DNA of 64,000 nucleotides, taken from Ktedonospora formicarum (GTDB taxonomy: Bacteria; Chloroflexota; Ktedonobacteria; Ktedonobacterales; Ktedonobacteraceae). The translations under genes and the position numbers were made by a program. Shown here one piece after another: positions 1-9,484 of the stretch. Within the stretch, counting starts at the first letter, position 1; each line of letters starts with the position of its first letter. The notes beneath the pieces were generated by a model. It was not told the DNA's origin, did no database searches, and saw only the letters and a list, made by a program, of their open reading frames with translations. The stretch is from assembly GCF_016587355.1 (NCBI RefSeq), contig NZ_BNJF01000001.1:744001-808000 (forward strand). The letters run 5' to 3'.

Positions 1-1
1 T

Positions 2-583
2 GGACGGGCTGAGACTTGCGGGAATCAGGCTATCGCGCTGGCATTAACCAATTGGGCAGAACAATGGGAAGCTGTCTTGCCACCTGCGATGGTTGCTATA
101 GGAGGTGCGGGAGAATCACTACCGGAATTTCACATTCACGGTGATTATCACGCGCTCAACTTGCGCTTTGGCCCAGCAGGAGTGACAGCAATAATGGGCC
201 TGGAAGCTTCACGCTGGGAGAAACGCATTTTTGAAGTAGCCTATGCTCTGTTCTACTTCTGCGCTCTATCCTGGCATCCTGGCGAACCGCTGACTCCTCC
301 CCTGGTGAAGCGAGGCTTTGAACCTGAGCGCGCGCGCCAATTTCTGGCTGCCTATGGCGAGGTATTTCCACCTGTTAAGGGTGAAGCCGCGCTGCTGGCG
401 GATGCCCTGATGATTATCGCGCCTATCGCCACCATCAATGGCCCGCTTGAGGACCTTTTCTTTGGGTCCGAAGATCTCAATGATATTCAGATTGAGAACC
501 TTATGGAGCGCCTGAACTGGGCCAGTTCGTTACCATCCTGGCTCAAGCGGATACGTCCCTCATTACAGGAAATGTGGGCTTGA
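2..583 (+). CDS. Aminoglycoside phosphotransferase-like protein, C-terminal part (5' end outside window)
   Basis: The frame is open from the window edge to the TGA at 583, so this is the last 193 residues of a longer gene. A Brenner-type motif IHGDYHALN marks the APH/choline-kinase fold, where the Asp is the catalytic base. The usual second motif (DFE or DWE, metal-binding Asp) reads MGLEAS, so that Asp is Gly, and the usual Asp of the following 'r..DlAyal' block is Glu (RIFEVAYALF). The protein may therefore be weakly active or inactive as a kinase. Substrate cannot be told. The fold is fairly clear; the function is not. Confidence 0.6.
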   Translation, partial: GRAETCGNQAIALALTNWAEQWEAVLPPAMVAIGGAGESLPEFHIHGDYHALNLRFGPAGVTAIMGLEASRWEKRIFEVAYALFYFCALSWHPGEPLTPPLVKRGFEPERARQFLAAYGEVFPPVKGEAALLADALMIIAPIATINGPLEDLFFGSEDLNDIQIENLMERLNWASSLPSWLKRIRPSLQEMWA

Positions 584-639
584 GGAGATTGGTCCCTTAG
601 ATTTGCGTAAGGGACACTCAATCATTGTAAGTCTCCATA

Positions 640-2264
640 TTATTGGTGGGTATGACTGATGACGAAAAAGGTAATGATGGCGAGAACGAGGAGCGCCCCA
701 GGAGCAAAGGAAGTAGCACACGCAGGTTCAACTGCGGCTCCTTGGGGCTCTGGGAAACTTGAGGGCTTTGCTGGGGAGGGCTTGATGAGGCAACTGTCGC
801 CTGCGGTTGGGGGGCACTCATTACCTGTTGTTGCTGTTGAACATAGGCAGGTTGAGGTGTGGCTCCTCCCCCCTGGGACATTTGAGCGACACCACCAGGG
901 GCTTGCTGAGGTGGCGTCTGTGCTACCGAGGCGACCTGACGATTTGGGATAGACTGCTCCATTTTGGCCTTATTTTGGACAAGCGTTTGCTCACCCTCTA
1001 GCTGTTGAATCGCGTTCTGCGCGCCTGAGCGTGCGCTATTCTGTTGAACAGGGATAACCGACGCACCGCAATTGGGGCAGGTAGCGGCCCCAGTTGGAAG
1101 GAGACTACCACAATGAGAGCAGGAACGCGAAGGTGTCTGCATCTGTTGCGGCATAGAGGCTCCAGCCTGGTCAGTGGGGGGCTTGATTCGCCCATCCGCG
1201 ACCATCTGATCATAGAGCGTATCCAGATTAGGCTGCGTGCTATTAGGATTGGGTGGCTGTGATCCCGGTCCCGGCTGTGGCGGAGGTGTAGGAAGGTGCG
1301 CCATGACCATCTGGAGATCATGAGCCAACTCCGCGACCGACTGATAACGATCCTTTGGGCGCATCGCCATTGCGCGCAAGATAATGCGACTGAGTTGCTG
1401 CAATAATTGGGGTGGGATCGCCCCAAGCTGCGCGACATGACGTGAGTGACGAGGCGCAGGCTTCGCTGGCTGAGAGACCCCCAGGCGAAACTGACGGGCT
1501 TCACGGGCCTCTGGGCTCTCTTCCGGCGGATTACTGTTTACAATATCCTGTAAGGTTGGGAGGTCTGGTCGCCGCTGTTGGATTGACTGGTTACGCGCCG
1601 AGACACTGGGAGGCTCATGAGTGGTAAGAGCGAAAAAGAGGGTTCCGCCAAGCGCATAGACGTCGGAACGTGTGTCAGTTCCGGTTCCGCCTGGATACTG
1701 CTCTGGTGGCGCGTAGCCGGGCGTCCCCTGGTGGCGAATAAAGAAAAGGGTGCGCGCTCCATCGGCGGCGGCTTTAGCATTGCCAAGGTCCACCAGCACG
1801 GCGGTTCCATTGGGCATGATACGGATATTATCCGGCTTTATATCGCGGTGAATGATAGGTGGGCGCTGGTTATGCATGAAGTGTACAGCATCGCAAATAG
1901 AGAGTAACCAGCTCATAACCTGCCCGACGGGAATGACCTCGCCACGCTGACGAGTCAAACGAATCAGATCAGTTAAGTCGTTTCCTTCAATATAATTCAG
2001 GACGATATAGTAGCGCCCACGCTCCATGAAAGCATCCTGGAAAGCCGGCATATTGGGGTGATGCAGATGGCTAAGCACCGTCGCTTCATGATGCAGTTGT
2101 TCCTGTCCGCTTGCCCCTGTCACCAAATATTCTTTGACCGCGCACAGATTCGTATTGGGCATATCTGTTCCCAGGTAAACATGCCCAAAGCCACCGCTTC
2201 CTAGAACGCGTTCGATGCGGTAACGCCCATGCAATATGGAGCCTGATGGAACTGTTTCAATCAT
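640..2264 (-). CDS. Ser/Thr protein kinase with zinc ribbon and C-terminal membrane anchor (frameshifted near 3' end)
   Basis: Residues about 12-270 form a Hanks-type kinase: glycine loop GSGGFG, catalytic Lys in CAVKEY, HRDIKPDN catalytic loop, DLG in place of DFG, and APPEQY as the APE motif. A Pro/Gln-rich linker follows, holding a four-Cys zinc ribbon (CSHCG...CPNCG, about residues 382-400). Read as given, the frame runs to a stop at 618 and ends in a Ser-rich tail. With one more base in the CCCC run at 696-699 (GGGG on the coding strand) the end becomes a clean hydrophobic helix LLLGALLVLAIITFFVIS and stops at 640. The intended product is therefore probably a tail-anchored kinase of about 541 residues. 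It is divergently placed from the deacetylase-like gene at 2807. Confidence 0.8.
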
Positions 2265-2806
2265 TCCTCATTCTTTGCGTGTGCAAACTCCTGCCATCAG
2301 GCGGGAAGAAACACGCTCTCCTTTCTTGTCATCCGTTTTCCCCAAGAGGGCGTTTTTGCATGGAACGCTCAAACCATCGACTGATTGCAGTCCCACCTGA
2401 TGTAGGCCAAACAATCTGGCCCTGAGTATGAGCACAACAAGCAGCGAGCCAGGTTTGTGAAATATGTATCGTCCGGTGAATATCTGTCAACTTAAAAGCG
2501 TACTGTCCATCGAGGTTTTCTTGTGTTTTTTCGACAGATAGCCTCTGCCATAACAACCTCAAAGATGTGTGGCTTGCACGCACCCGCATTATACACTAGT
2601 TCTAGACGTATGTACACGCTGTAGGAAACGCTCCTCTCTCCTGGAGAGCAAGTACATCTCCACTCTTAAGGACGTTCCATTATGAGAAAATACGCCCATC
2701 AACTTTTTATCGTATAGTAAGGGAGTGCTCCTCTACCCGAGAAAGTATCATGTATCAGCACTATATTTTGTCACAGGTCTCACACTTAAGAAGGGTATTT
2801 GCAACC
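2265..2806. other. Intergenic region between divergent genes
   Basis: No convincing gene is seen. An 86-codon minus-strand frame at 2329-2589 has no family features and no ribosome site. A short perfect palindrome CTCTCCTGGAGAG lies at 2636-2648. The region should hold the promoters of the kinase (minus) and the deacetylase-like gene (plus). Confidence 0.5.
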
Positions 2807-3943
2807 ATGGCATATCGGAGTGGTTTGGTCTTTGATGAACGTTTCCTGGCCCACGACACTGGAGTGGAAGGAAAGGTTCAGTTACGAGATCGCGTCTTCC
2901 AGCTTTCACCAGAGCCACATCCCTCCTCAGCATTCATAACTAAGCGCACAAAAGAATTTCTCGATATATCTGGCATGACAGAGATGATGCGGCCCGTGAC
3001 GGCTCGCCCTGCCAGCATCGAAGAATTGACCATGTTTCATACCCATGCCTATATCGAGGGGATACGCGCTTTCGCGCAAGGTGGACCAGGACATGGCTCC
3101 TGGGGCGAGGTAGATGAAGAGACAATCTTGAGCCCAGGATCTTTTGAGGCAGCGCTCTACGCGGCTGGTGGAGCCCTAAATGCCACACAAGCCGTCATGG
3201 AAGGTGAGGTGCGCAACTGCTATGCGTTGCTACGTCCACCCTGCCATCACGCGACACACAATAAGGCATTGGGCTTCTGTGTTTTCAACAATACCGCTCT
3301 TGCTGCCCACTATGCGCGTAAGAGATACGGGCTCAAACGAATCATGATAGTGGATTGGGACGCCCATCATGGGAATGGAACGCAGGAGGCATTCTATGAT
3401 GACGCGGAAGTACTCTTCGTCTCCATGCATCAACGCAACTGGTTCCCTAAAAACGCGGGCATGTTAGAGCAGATAGGAAGCGGCGCTGGCACTGGCTATA
3501 CGATCAATATTCCGCTGCCACCTGGCACTGGTGATCGAGGCTACCGCGCGCTCTTTGAACAACTAGTTCTGCCTATTGGCATTCAGTTCCAACCAGAATT
3601 GATCATTATCACAGCTGGGCAGGACCCAAGCTGGCTCGATCCTCTAACCCAATTGATGATGAGCATGGATGGCTTTCGTTGTATTTCACGCCTGATGCTA
3701 GAACTCGCGGAACAAGTATGCTCAGGACGTTTGGTCATGCTCCAGGCAGGCGGCTATAGCCCTGCCTATGTTCCATACTGCACAGCAGCAGCCCTGGAAC
3801 CATTGCTTGACGTTGATTTAGGGATTGTAGATCTCTATGCCGGTGCCCCCGAGCTAGAGGAATGCCAGAATAGTTTCTCCCAGGAAACGCGCGAGGCACT
3901 CAACATGGCCCGAGCCTGGCACCGACAATGGTGGAAGCTCTAA
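2807..3943 (+). CDS. Histone deacetylase / acetoin-utilisation-family deacetylase
   Basis: A 378-residue arginase/deacetylase-fold protein, expected to remove acetyl or acyl groups from lysine side chains, polyamines or similar amines using a Zn ion. Visible signature blocks are RPPCHHATHNKALGFC (the paired active-site His), VDWDAHHGNGTQ (Zn-binding Asp and His), TAGQDPSWLDPL (third Zn ligand Asp) and a late QAGGYS carrying the GGY turn. The ATG at 2807 (MAYRSGLVFD) fits the family N-terminus and has AAGGG upstream; an in-frame ATG at 2750 would add 19 unconserved residues. It converges on the FMN enzyme at 3955 with only 11 nt between. The substrate cannot be told. Confidence 0.85.
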   Translation: MAYRSGLVFDERFLAHDTGVEGKVQLRDRVFQLSPEPHPSSAFITKRTKEFLDISGMTEMMRPVTARPASIEELTMFHTHAYIEGIRAFAQGGPGHGSWGEVDEETILSPGSFEAALYAAGGALNATQAVMEGEVRNCYALLRPPCHHATHNKALGFCVFNNTALAAHYARKRYGLKRIMIVDWDAHHGNGTQEAFYDDAEVLFVSMHQRNWFPKNAGMLEQIGSGAGTGYTINIPLPPGTGDRGYRALFEQLVLPIGIQFQPELIIITAGQDPSWLDPLTQLMMSMDGFRCISRLMLELAEQVCSGRLVMLQAGGYSPAYVPYCTAAALEPLLDVDLGIVDLYAGAPELEECQNSFSQETREALNMARAWHRQWWKL

Positions 3944-3954
3944 GGGGAGGCCTT

Positions 3955-5133
3955 TCAGGGCTCGCGAACAAGTGCATCACGAGTCAACGCACTATAGGAT
4001 GTGTGCCCGCTGAGGGCCAGGGTAAGGTCCAGGTCTGCGAGGAAGTTTTGCAGCACCTCGCTCACACCATCTTCACCCCCCTGAGCCAGTCCCCAGACGT
4101 AGGGGCGCCCCAACAGAACCGCTCGCGCACCCAAGGCTAGCGCTTTGAAGATATCTGATGCGCGCCTGATGCCGCTATCAAAGAGCACTGGGACCTGTCC
4201 TTTCACGGCATCGACTACCCGTGGAAGCGCATCCAGAGCAGCCTGGGCGCCATCAACCTGACGTCCGCCATGATTAGAGACAACGATCCCCTCGATGCCG
4301 CTATCCAGAGCACGGCGCGCATCATCGGGATGCAGGATGCCTTTCAGTAGAATGGGAAGCTTCGTGTGCTGACGCAGGAACGCCAGGTCATTCCAGGTTA
4401 AGGCAGGATTGGTAAAGATATTGACAAAATGACGAACAGCGGCGAAAGGATTCTCCTCTGGAGGATCAGGAAGCGCGCGCCGAAAGACAGGGTCACTCAC
4501 ATAATTTCCTAATCCCTGACCAAGCAGAAAGGGAAGATAGGCATTCTGTATGTCTTGATCGCGCCATCCTAATAAGGTCGTGTCGAGCGTGACGACAATA
4601 GCCTGGTAACCCGCTTGCTCAGCGCGTTGAACAAGGCTCGCGGTCAAATCAAAGTCCTTGCTCCAGTAGAGTTGAAACCAGTGAGGAGTCTCCCCCATCG
4701 CGCTCGCGACCTCTTCCATATTCTTAGAAGATGCGGTGCTTAGAAGCATAGGAATTTCCAGCGCTTTCGCCGCACGCGCTACCGCCAGTTCAGCTTCGGG
4801 ATGGATAATAGAGAGTACGCCAATCGGTGCTAGTAGAAAAGGGACCGGCAAGCGTGTGCCCAGGATTTCAACGCTCAAATCGCGCTGCGAGACATCACGC
4901 AACATGCGAGGCACAATCTGCCAGCGTTGGAAGGCTTCGCGATTCGCCCTCATGGACGACCCCATCCCCCCCAGGTATCCCTGGGCCTCAGGCGTCATCG
5001 CCGCCGATGCTTGCTGCTCCAGAGCCTCGGGATTCACCGCAATTGTGGGGCGCTGGCCCTGTAATCCAGCCATGTAGACCTGTAATTGTCGTTCAAAACC
5101 ATAGGAACGGGAGACATGAAAGGTATCGCTCAT
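3955..5133 (-). CDS. FMN-dependent alpha-hydroxy acid dehydrogenase (lactate 2-monooxygenase / lactate oxidase type)
   Basis: A 392-residue TIM-barrel flavoenzyme of the LldD/glycolate oxidase family, oxidising an L-2-hydroxy acid such as lactate. Seen are the FMN-binding LLAPIG and LSTASS segments, the active-site block SNHGGRQVDG (catalytic His and substrate-binding Arg), and the phosphate-binding FDSGIR and LLGRPYVWGLA. The N-terminus (GLQGQRPTIAVNPEALE) is closer to lactate 2-monooxygenases than to respiratory LldD. The ATG at 5133 is chosen because AAGGAG lies 10 nt upstream; an in-frame start at 5205 would add a 24-residue tail. Whether the product is pyruvate plus H2O2 or acetate plus CO2 cannot be read from the sequence. 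Confidence 0.85.
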   Translation of the reverse strand: MSDTFHVSRSYGFERQLQVYMAGLQGQRPTIAVNPEALEQQASAAMTPEAQGYLGGMGSSMRANREAFQRWQIVPRMLRDVSQRDLSVEILGTRLPVPFLLAPIGVLSIIHPEAELAVARAAKALEIPMLLSTASSKNMEEVASAMGETPHWFQLYWSKDFDLTASLVQRAEQAGYQAIVVTLDTTLLGWRDQDIQNAYLPFLLGQGLGNYVSDPVFRRALPDPPEENPFAAVRHFVNIFTNPALTWNDLAFLRQHTKLPILLKGILHPDDARRALDSGIEGIVVSNHGGRQVDGAQAALDALPRVVDAVKGQVPVLFDSGIRRASDIFKALALGARAVLLGRPYVWGLAQGGEDGVSEVLQNFLADLDLTLALSGHTSYSALTRDALVREP

Positions 5134-5385
5134 AAAAGCACGCTCCTTATTCGCGCGTTTATAGACAACGACATTGTTGTAATCCAGGCTCAGTGTATGG
5201 CTCATGGATGGAGATTGTCAATGAGCTCCAGCAAGTAACCAATCATGGATGTGTTATACTGTGGCAACACCGGCATCATCGTGGATATATCGGTATTCGG
5301 GGCAATCTACCTGGCTGATATTAATACGTTTCTGTACTGCGCTTTTATCTCATCGTTTGCTACTAGAGAAGGTTCTTTCTTCGCA

Positions 5386-6324
5386 ATGGCTCTTAAGAAA
5401 AAATCTCAACAAGGAGGCCGTAGCTCAAAGCAAGCACTCGGCTTTTCCATGGTTGCAGCAGCATCACTCCTCTTTGGTTTTAATGGAAATCTCTCGCGCG
5501 TCCTTTTCGATCAACGCGGCGTAACCCCTATTACGCTGGTCGAGTTTCGTATGCTCATTGGTGGGCTCTGCTTGCTGGTGGTGATGCTAATTGGCTGGAG
5601 GCAGGGATTGAAGTGGTATGCGCGCTCCTGGGGCTGGATCATTGCCTTTGGGCTCACGCTGGCAATGGTCACCTATACCTATTTTATGGCGATTAGTCTG
5701 CTTCCAATCGCTGTTGCCCTTATCATTCAATTCAGCGCGGCGGCCTGGATGGCGCTTGGAGAAGCCATCTGGAAGCGAAAATTGCCCTCGCTTCCTGTCA
5801 TTATTGCGCTGATATGTACGCTTTGTGGCTTGCTGTTACTTACAGGGGTATGGAACTTGAGCCTGAACGGGCTTAATCTAGTTGGGCTGCTGTTTGGAGT
5901 CCTGGCCCTGCTCTTCTTCATTGCCTATCTCCTATTAGGCAAACGCATAGGGCGCGACGTGCCGTCCCTGCCAGCCACCGCCTATGGTGCCATTGTCGCG
6001 GGTATATTCTGGCTTTTTGTCCAGCCTCCCTGGTCAATCCCCGCCTCTACCTGGGACTGGCAAACCCTCTTGCTGATCACGGTCGTTGGTGTTGCCGGCA
6101 TGGCGATTCCCTTCGCGCTCGAATTGGGCGCGTTACGTCACGTGGATGCGACACGCGTCGGTATTGTCACGACGCTTGAACTGGTGGCGGGCTCAATCAT
6201 CGCCTACTTCTGGTTAGGACAACAGCTTGATATCGCTCAGATTATAGGCTGTGTGCTCGTCCTGGCGGCCCTGATCGTGCTGCAATATGATCAGGCTCCC
6301 GAAGTACCATCGCTCACCAGTTAG
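5386..6324 (+). CDS. EamA/DMT-family transporter
   Basis: A 312-residue integral membrane protein with about ten hydrophobic helices in two EamA repeats. The first begins LGFSMVAAASLLFGFNGNLSR after a Lys-rich cytoplasmic start; the second begins near LPATAYGAIVAGIFW. Family members export amino acids, metabolites or drugs, so the substrate is open. The ATG at 5386 (MALKKKSQQ) has AGAAGG upstream; an upstream in-frame ATG at 5245 would add an unlikely extension. It is divergent from the FMN enzyme and convergent with the HAD gene. Confidence 0.85.
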   Translation: MALKKKSQQGGRSSKQALGFSMVAAASLLFGFNGNLSRVLFDQRGVTPITLVEFRMLIGGLCLLVVMLIGWRQGLKWYARSWGWIIAFGLTLAMVTYTYFMAISLLPIAVALIIQFSAAAWMALGEAIWKRKLPSLPVIIALICTLCGLLLLTGVWNLSLNGLNLVGLLFGVLALLFFIAYLLLGKRIGRDVPSLPATAYGAIVAGIFWLFVQPPWSIPASTWDWQTLLLITVVGVAGMAIPFALELGALRHVDATRVGIVTTLELVAGSIIAYFWLGQQLDIAQIIGCVLVLAALIVLQYDQAPEVPSLTS

Positions 6325-6348
6325 CCAATTCTACAGGGCATCATAAGT

Positions 6349-6372
6349 GCCCACGCGGTTAGCTGCGTGGGC
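6349..6372. terminator. Hairpin between convergent genes
   Basis: Perfect 8-bp GC-rich stem (GCCCACGC / GCGTGGGC) with an 8-nt loop, just after the transporter stop and 5 bp from the 3' end of the minus-strand HAD gene. No long T run, so termination is inferred from position. Confidence 0.55.
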
Positions 6373-6376
6373 ATGC

Positions 6377-7222
6377 TTAACGAGTAGCGGGACTATCAGC
6401 TTCTTCCCATAACTCCAAATGCGTGAGCAATTCAGTAAGGGTTGTAATTACTGCCGATGGAGTAATCTCCTTGGGCTTGGGCCAGGGATACTCATTGTAG
6501 CGCCAGACGCCACGCATCCCAACGCTGAGCGCGCCTCCCACATCATCGGCCATACGGTCGCCAACCATCACGCACGCGCTCGGTTCCATATGAAGCCGCC
6601 GCGCCGCCTCCTTAAAGACATAGGGATGAGGCTTCGAGTAGGGCAACTCTGAAGTATACATGACAACATCCAAAAGCGAGGTCAGGCCGTGTGCCGCCAG
6701 GTCCGCGTTATGCCAGGAGGCAGCCCACCAGGTATTAGAGAGCAAGCCAAGACGATAACCACGCTTGCGCAATTCTATGAGCGTCCCAACGATTTCAGGG
6801 AAGATAATCGCCCAGCCAATCACGGCGTTGGCATAACCATCCAGAGCCGTTAACAATTCTCGCTCATTCACAGTACAAGTCAGGCGGTGAAAACCATCGA
6901 GTAACACCATATCAGCGGTTTCACTCATATGCTGCTCAGTGACACGCTGCCAGTGCGCCTTCTCGGCGGCACGCATAGCCTGGATATAAGCCTCCCGCTC
7001 AGGCCATACCCTCCCATTCATATACGCAATCAAATGGTCATACGATAATCCCCAGCGTCGCTCAATATCCTCATCCCAGTCAGGCCAATCAATGAGCGTG
7101 CCTCCAAGATCAAAGATAATAGCGCGAATCGCCCCCGCACGCTCAGGCATAGCTTGCGAATCTGCTTCGTTGGCCGTCGCAACTTGCAGGCCAGTTTGTG
7201 TATTCTCACTATTATCAGGCAT
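6377..7222 (-). CDS. HAD-family hydrolase (phosphatase-like)
   Basis: A 281-residue haloacid-dehalogenase-superfamily protein. Motif I is IFDLGGTLID near residue 37 (nucleophile Asp; the second Asp position is Gly-Thr-Leu, so not the strict DxD of most phosphatases). Motif II is LLSNTW, motif III is the Lys in PYSKPHP, and motif IV is VMVGDRMADDVGGA. A helical cap lies between motifs I and II (subfamily IA). A 30-residue polar stretch precedes the domain. The ATG at 7222 is preferred to a GTG six bases upstream, as GGTGGG is better spaced from it. Last gene of a three-gene minus-strand run after the HisI fusion and another HAD protein. Substrate unknown. Confidence 0.8.
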   Translation of the reverse strand: MPDNSENTQTGLQVATANEADSQAMPERAGAIRAIIFDLGGTLIDWPDWDEDIERRWGLSYDHLIAYMNGRVWPEREAYIQAMRAAEKAHWQRVTEQHMSETADMVLLDGFHRLTCTVNERELLTALDGYANAVIGWAIIFPEIVGTLIELRKRGYRLGLLSNTWWAASWHNADLAAHGLTSLLDVVMYTSELPYSKPHPYVFKEAARRLHMEPSACVMVGDRMADDVGGALSVGMRGVWRYNEYPWPKPKEITPSAVITTLTELLTHLELWEEADSPATR

Positions 7223-7266
7223 ATCCACCCACCAGTTCTAGCTGTTACATTCAATAGGGACTGGCA

Positions 7267-8028
7267 TTATATGCCATCACTTGTTCGTTGTCCAGGTGTT
7301 CCTAGCGTCTTTATCTCCACACCATCCAGAAGCGCTAGCAGGCCCTTGAGGCTAGTTACGCGAGGACCTTCCCACGTCTTCGCCTCATGGCAGCGTGGAT
7401 TATGCTTCTCAGCGTAGGGTACGCGAATCAAGATCGATGTCATGCCCACAGACCGCGCGCCCGCCAATTCGTAGCTCTCACCATTCGCTACAAAGAGGCA
7501 GCGTTCAGGAGATACGCTCAGGCGCTCGCTCGCCAGTCGATAGATGCGTGGATCTGGTTTCTTCAGCTTGACTGCACAGGAGAAGATGGGTTCATTGATG
7601 AGCAGAGCAAAGGGAGTTGTTTGCCAGAGCAAAGGGACCTCCATGCTGCAATCGCTGATCAATCCAAGCATGTAGCCCAGGCGGCGCAAATTCTCCAGTG
7701 TTTCTAGCGCATCATGCCGGGGGTGCAGAGAGGCTTGTGTGAGCGCGAGACGGCGCTTTGCCGCGAGCAACAATTGATCCGGTTTGAGTGTAATGCCTAG
7801 CTGAGTGCAGACATAGATAATGTTCGCCTCGACATCAGGGAATTGGCCCGACGCGCGCATAGGCCATGTATCATGCATCCACATCTGGCAGAACGCCTCG
7901 TGGGGCGCGCCAACAATATCAGCCATCTCTTCCAAAGCTTGCGTAAAGGGTTCATCTTGCAGGTCGTCCACCAGAGTGCCAAAGAGGTCGAAGATGATAG
8001 CATCATAGGACAACATGGACGATGGCAT
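7267..8028 (-). CDS. HAD-family hydrolase
   Basis: A 253-residue subfamily-IA HAD protein: motif I IFDLFGTLVDD, motif II LISDCS, Lys of motif III in KKPDPRIY, motif IV CLFVANGESYELAGA. Motif IV has Asn-Gly-Glu where phosphatases usually have Gly-Asp-(x)3-Asp, so the metal site is not standard. It starts 1 nt after the stop of the HisI-like fusion gene, so the two are almost certainly co-transcribed and may be translationally coupled. It is similar in length and motifs to the following HAD gene, suggesting old duplication. Confidence 0.78.
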   Translation of the reverse strand: MPSSMLSYDAIIFDLFGTLVDDLQDEPFTQALEEMADIVGAPHEAFCQMWMHDTWPMRASGQFPDVEANIIYVCTQLGITLKPDQLLLAAKRRLALTQASLHPRHDALETLENLRRLGYMLGLISDCSMEVPLLWQTTPFALLINEPIFSCAVKLKKPDPRIYRLASERLSVSPERCLFVANGESYELAGARSVGMTSILIRVPYAEKHNPRCHEAKTWEGPRVTSLKGLLALLDGVEIKTLGTPGQRTSDGI

Positions 8029-8029
8029 A

Positions 8030-8971
8030 CTATGGTACCAGCCCCTTTCTCCTCATCTGTCCCAGGTCAAACTCAGAAGGCGCGAGAGGGTCAACACCCG
8101 CTGCGGCACAGGCCCAACCTATCAGGCGAAAGCCTATAGCTAGACCCTGAGCCATCTTTTCAGGCTGCTCAGCAGCTACCAGGCGTAGGCATTCCTCGCG
8201 AAGCTCGATGATCCTGCTCTCGCTCTCCTGAGCCTCGTAGCCCTCTAGCAGAGCTCTATGGGGCTCAAAATTGGGATACGCGATGTCACGACCAGCGGCA
8301 AGCAGAAAGAGCCAGTAACCAACCTGGCTACCCTCCAATACGGTATCCGACTGTCTCCCGGTGTGGACATGCTCACCGCTCTGTACCTCGGCTAGTTCTT
8401 CTAATTCATCACCCAGACGCGAGGTCAGATAGCTCTGGCTGCGCTCTTGCAGAAGACGCGAGGTATTGGACTCCTCGCTCAAGTCGTGATCTCGTAAATA
8501 CAGGTAGATGCCATAGAGCTGGCGCATGATACTTTCTAGTTTTTGGTGCATCTCAGGTGTAATGGCTCCTCGCTCCGGTTGCACATGAGCCGCATGAGTG
8601 TAGGTACTCTTTGGATCAAATACACGTTCGGCTATGGTTTCGTAACTATTGTCATCCTGCAAACGACGGTAATAGCAGCTATGGTAGCCCTCATGGCAGG
8701 CTGCGCCACCCTGCTGAACGACGCGAAGTAGGAGGCTATTCTCCTCGCAGTTCACATAGATGCTTTTCACCTGTTGAGTATGACCAGACTGCTCGCCTTT
8801 CCGCCAGATGGTGTTGCGAGAACGACTATAGAAATGAGTGTAACCGCTCTCGCGTGTTCGACGTAGCGCCTCCCCATTCATAAACGCGACCATAAGTACA
8901 TCATTGGTCACGTCATCCTGAATGACCACAGGGATTAAGCCCTGGCGGTCAAATGTAACTGGTAATTCCAT
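8030..8971 (-). CDS. hisI: Phosphoribosyl-AMP cyclohydrolase (HisI) fused to a MazG/HisE-like domain
   Basis: Residues about 1-105 match PRA-cyclohydrolase, the third step of histidine synthesis: MVAFMNGEALRRT, FYSRSRNTIWRKGEQSGHTQ, and the Zn-binding Cys pair in AACHEGYHSCYYR. The remaining 200 residues are all-alpha with LGDELEELAEV and DTVLEGSQVGYW, which resemble the acidic metal motifs of MazG/HisE NTP pyrophosphohydrolases but not ordinary HisE. The C-terminal half probably supplies or replaces phosphoribosyl-ATP pyrophosphatase. The ATG at 8971 (MELPVTFDRQG) has GGGAGGA upstream; an in-frame ATG at 9016 would add 15 residues. No other his gene is nearby; the two HAD genes downstream could include a phosphatase for the pathway, but that is only a guess from context. 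Confidence 0.75.
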   Translation of the reverse strand: MELPVTFDRQGLIPVVIQDDVTNDVLMVAFMNGEALRRTRESGYTHFYSRSRNTIWRKGEQSGHTQQVKSIYVNCEENSLLLRVVQQGGAACHEGYHSCYYRRLQDDNSYETIAERVFDPKSTYTHAAHVQPERGAITPEMHQKLESIMRQLYGIYLYLRDHDLSEESNTSRLLQERSQSYLTSRLGDELEELAEVQSGEHVHTGRQSDTVLEGSQVGYWLFLLAAGRDIAYPNFEPHRALLEGYEAQESESRIIELREECLRLVAAEQPEKMAQGLAIGFRLIGWACAAAGVDPLAPSEFDLGQMRRKGLVP

Positions 8972-9484
8972 CGCGTAACAAAATCCTCCCTGTATGGACT
9001 GCTCGCTCTTTGTCACTTCTATTCTAACACAAGCGCATGGTTCGTCCCCTTTTCCTTCCTACTAAAAGGAGATGGTACATACGCTCTCTCACATTTCCCC
9101 TTGAGAAACACTCTTACCTGCAAAGTCCTGAAGACTCCCAAATTTGTGGAAAGCGAGTCAAGCAATCATACACTCACAACTAAATATCATATTAACGATT
9201 ATCAATATTACTTCTTACTGTGAAATGCCTCACATCTAATTAGTAATACATGGGATATTCAACAGCAAAAAAAGCTGGTATTATTCGTTTAACATGTGAG
9301 ATACTCAAATGTATATTACCAATGTACACAAGCTTTCAAGCCGATTGAGTAGGCAATAACAAGGATATATCATCTATCCTCGGTATTCTAGTTTGTTTAT
9401 AGCAAACATGCAACAAGACATTCAAATTCAGTGCAAAATTTATAGAGTGAACCAATAATCTAAAATACGTGGGAGCTTTGTTTT
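8972..9484. other. AT-rich intergenic region between divergent genes
   Basis: About 510 bp with no convincing gene on either strand; 9100-9480 is clearly more AT-rich than the genes on both sides. It should contain the promoters of the HisI fusion (minus) and the pseudokinase-WD40 gene (plus). No strong hairpin was seen. Confidence 0.5.

Noticed and set aside
2329..2589. 86-codon minus-strand frame upstream of the kinase
   Set aside because: No ribosome site, no family pattern, and it lies in a divergent promoter region.
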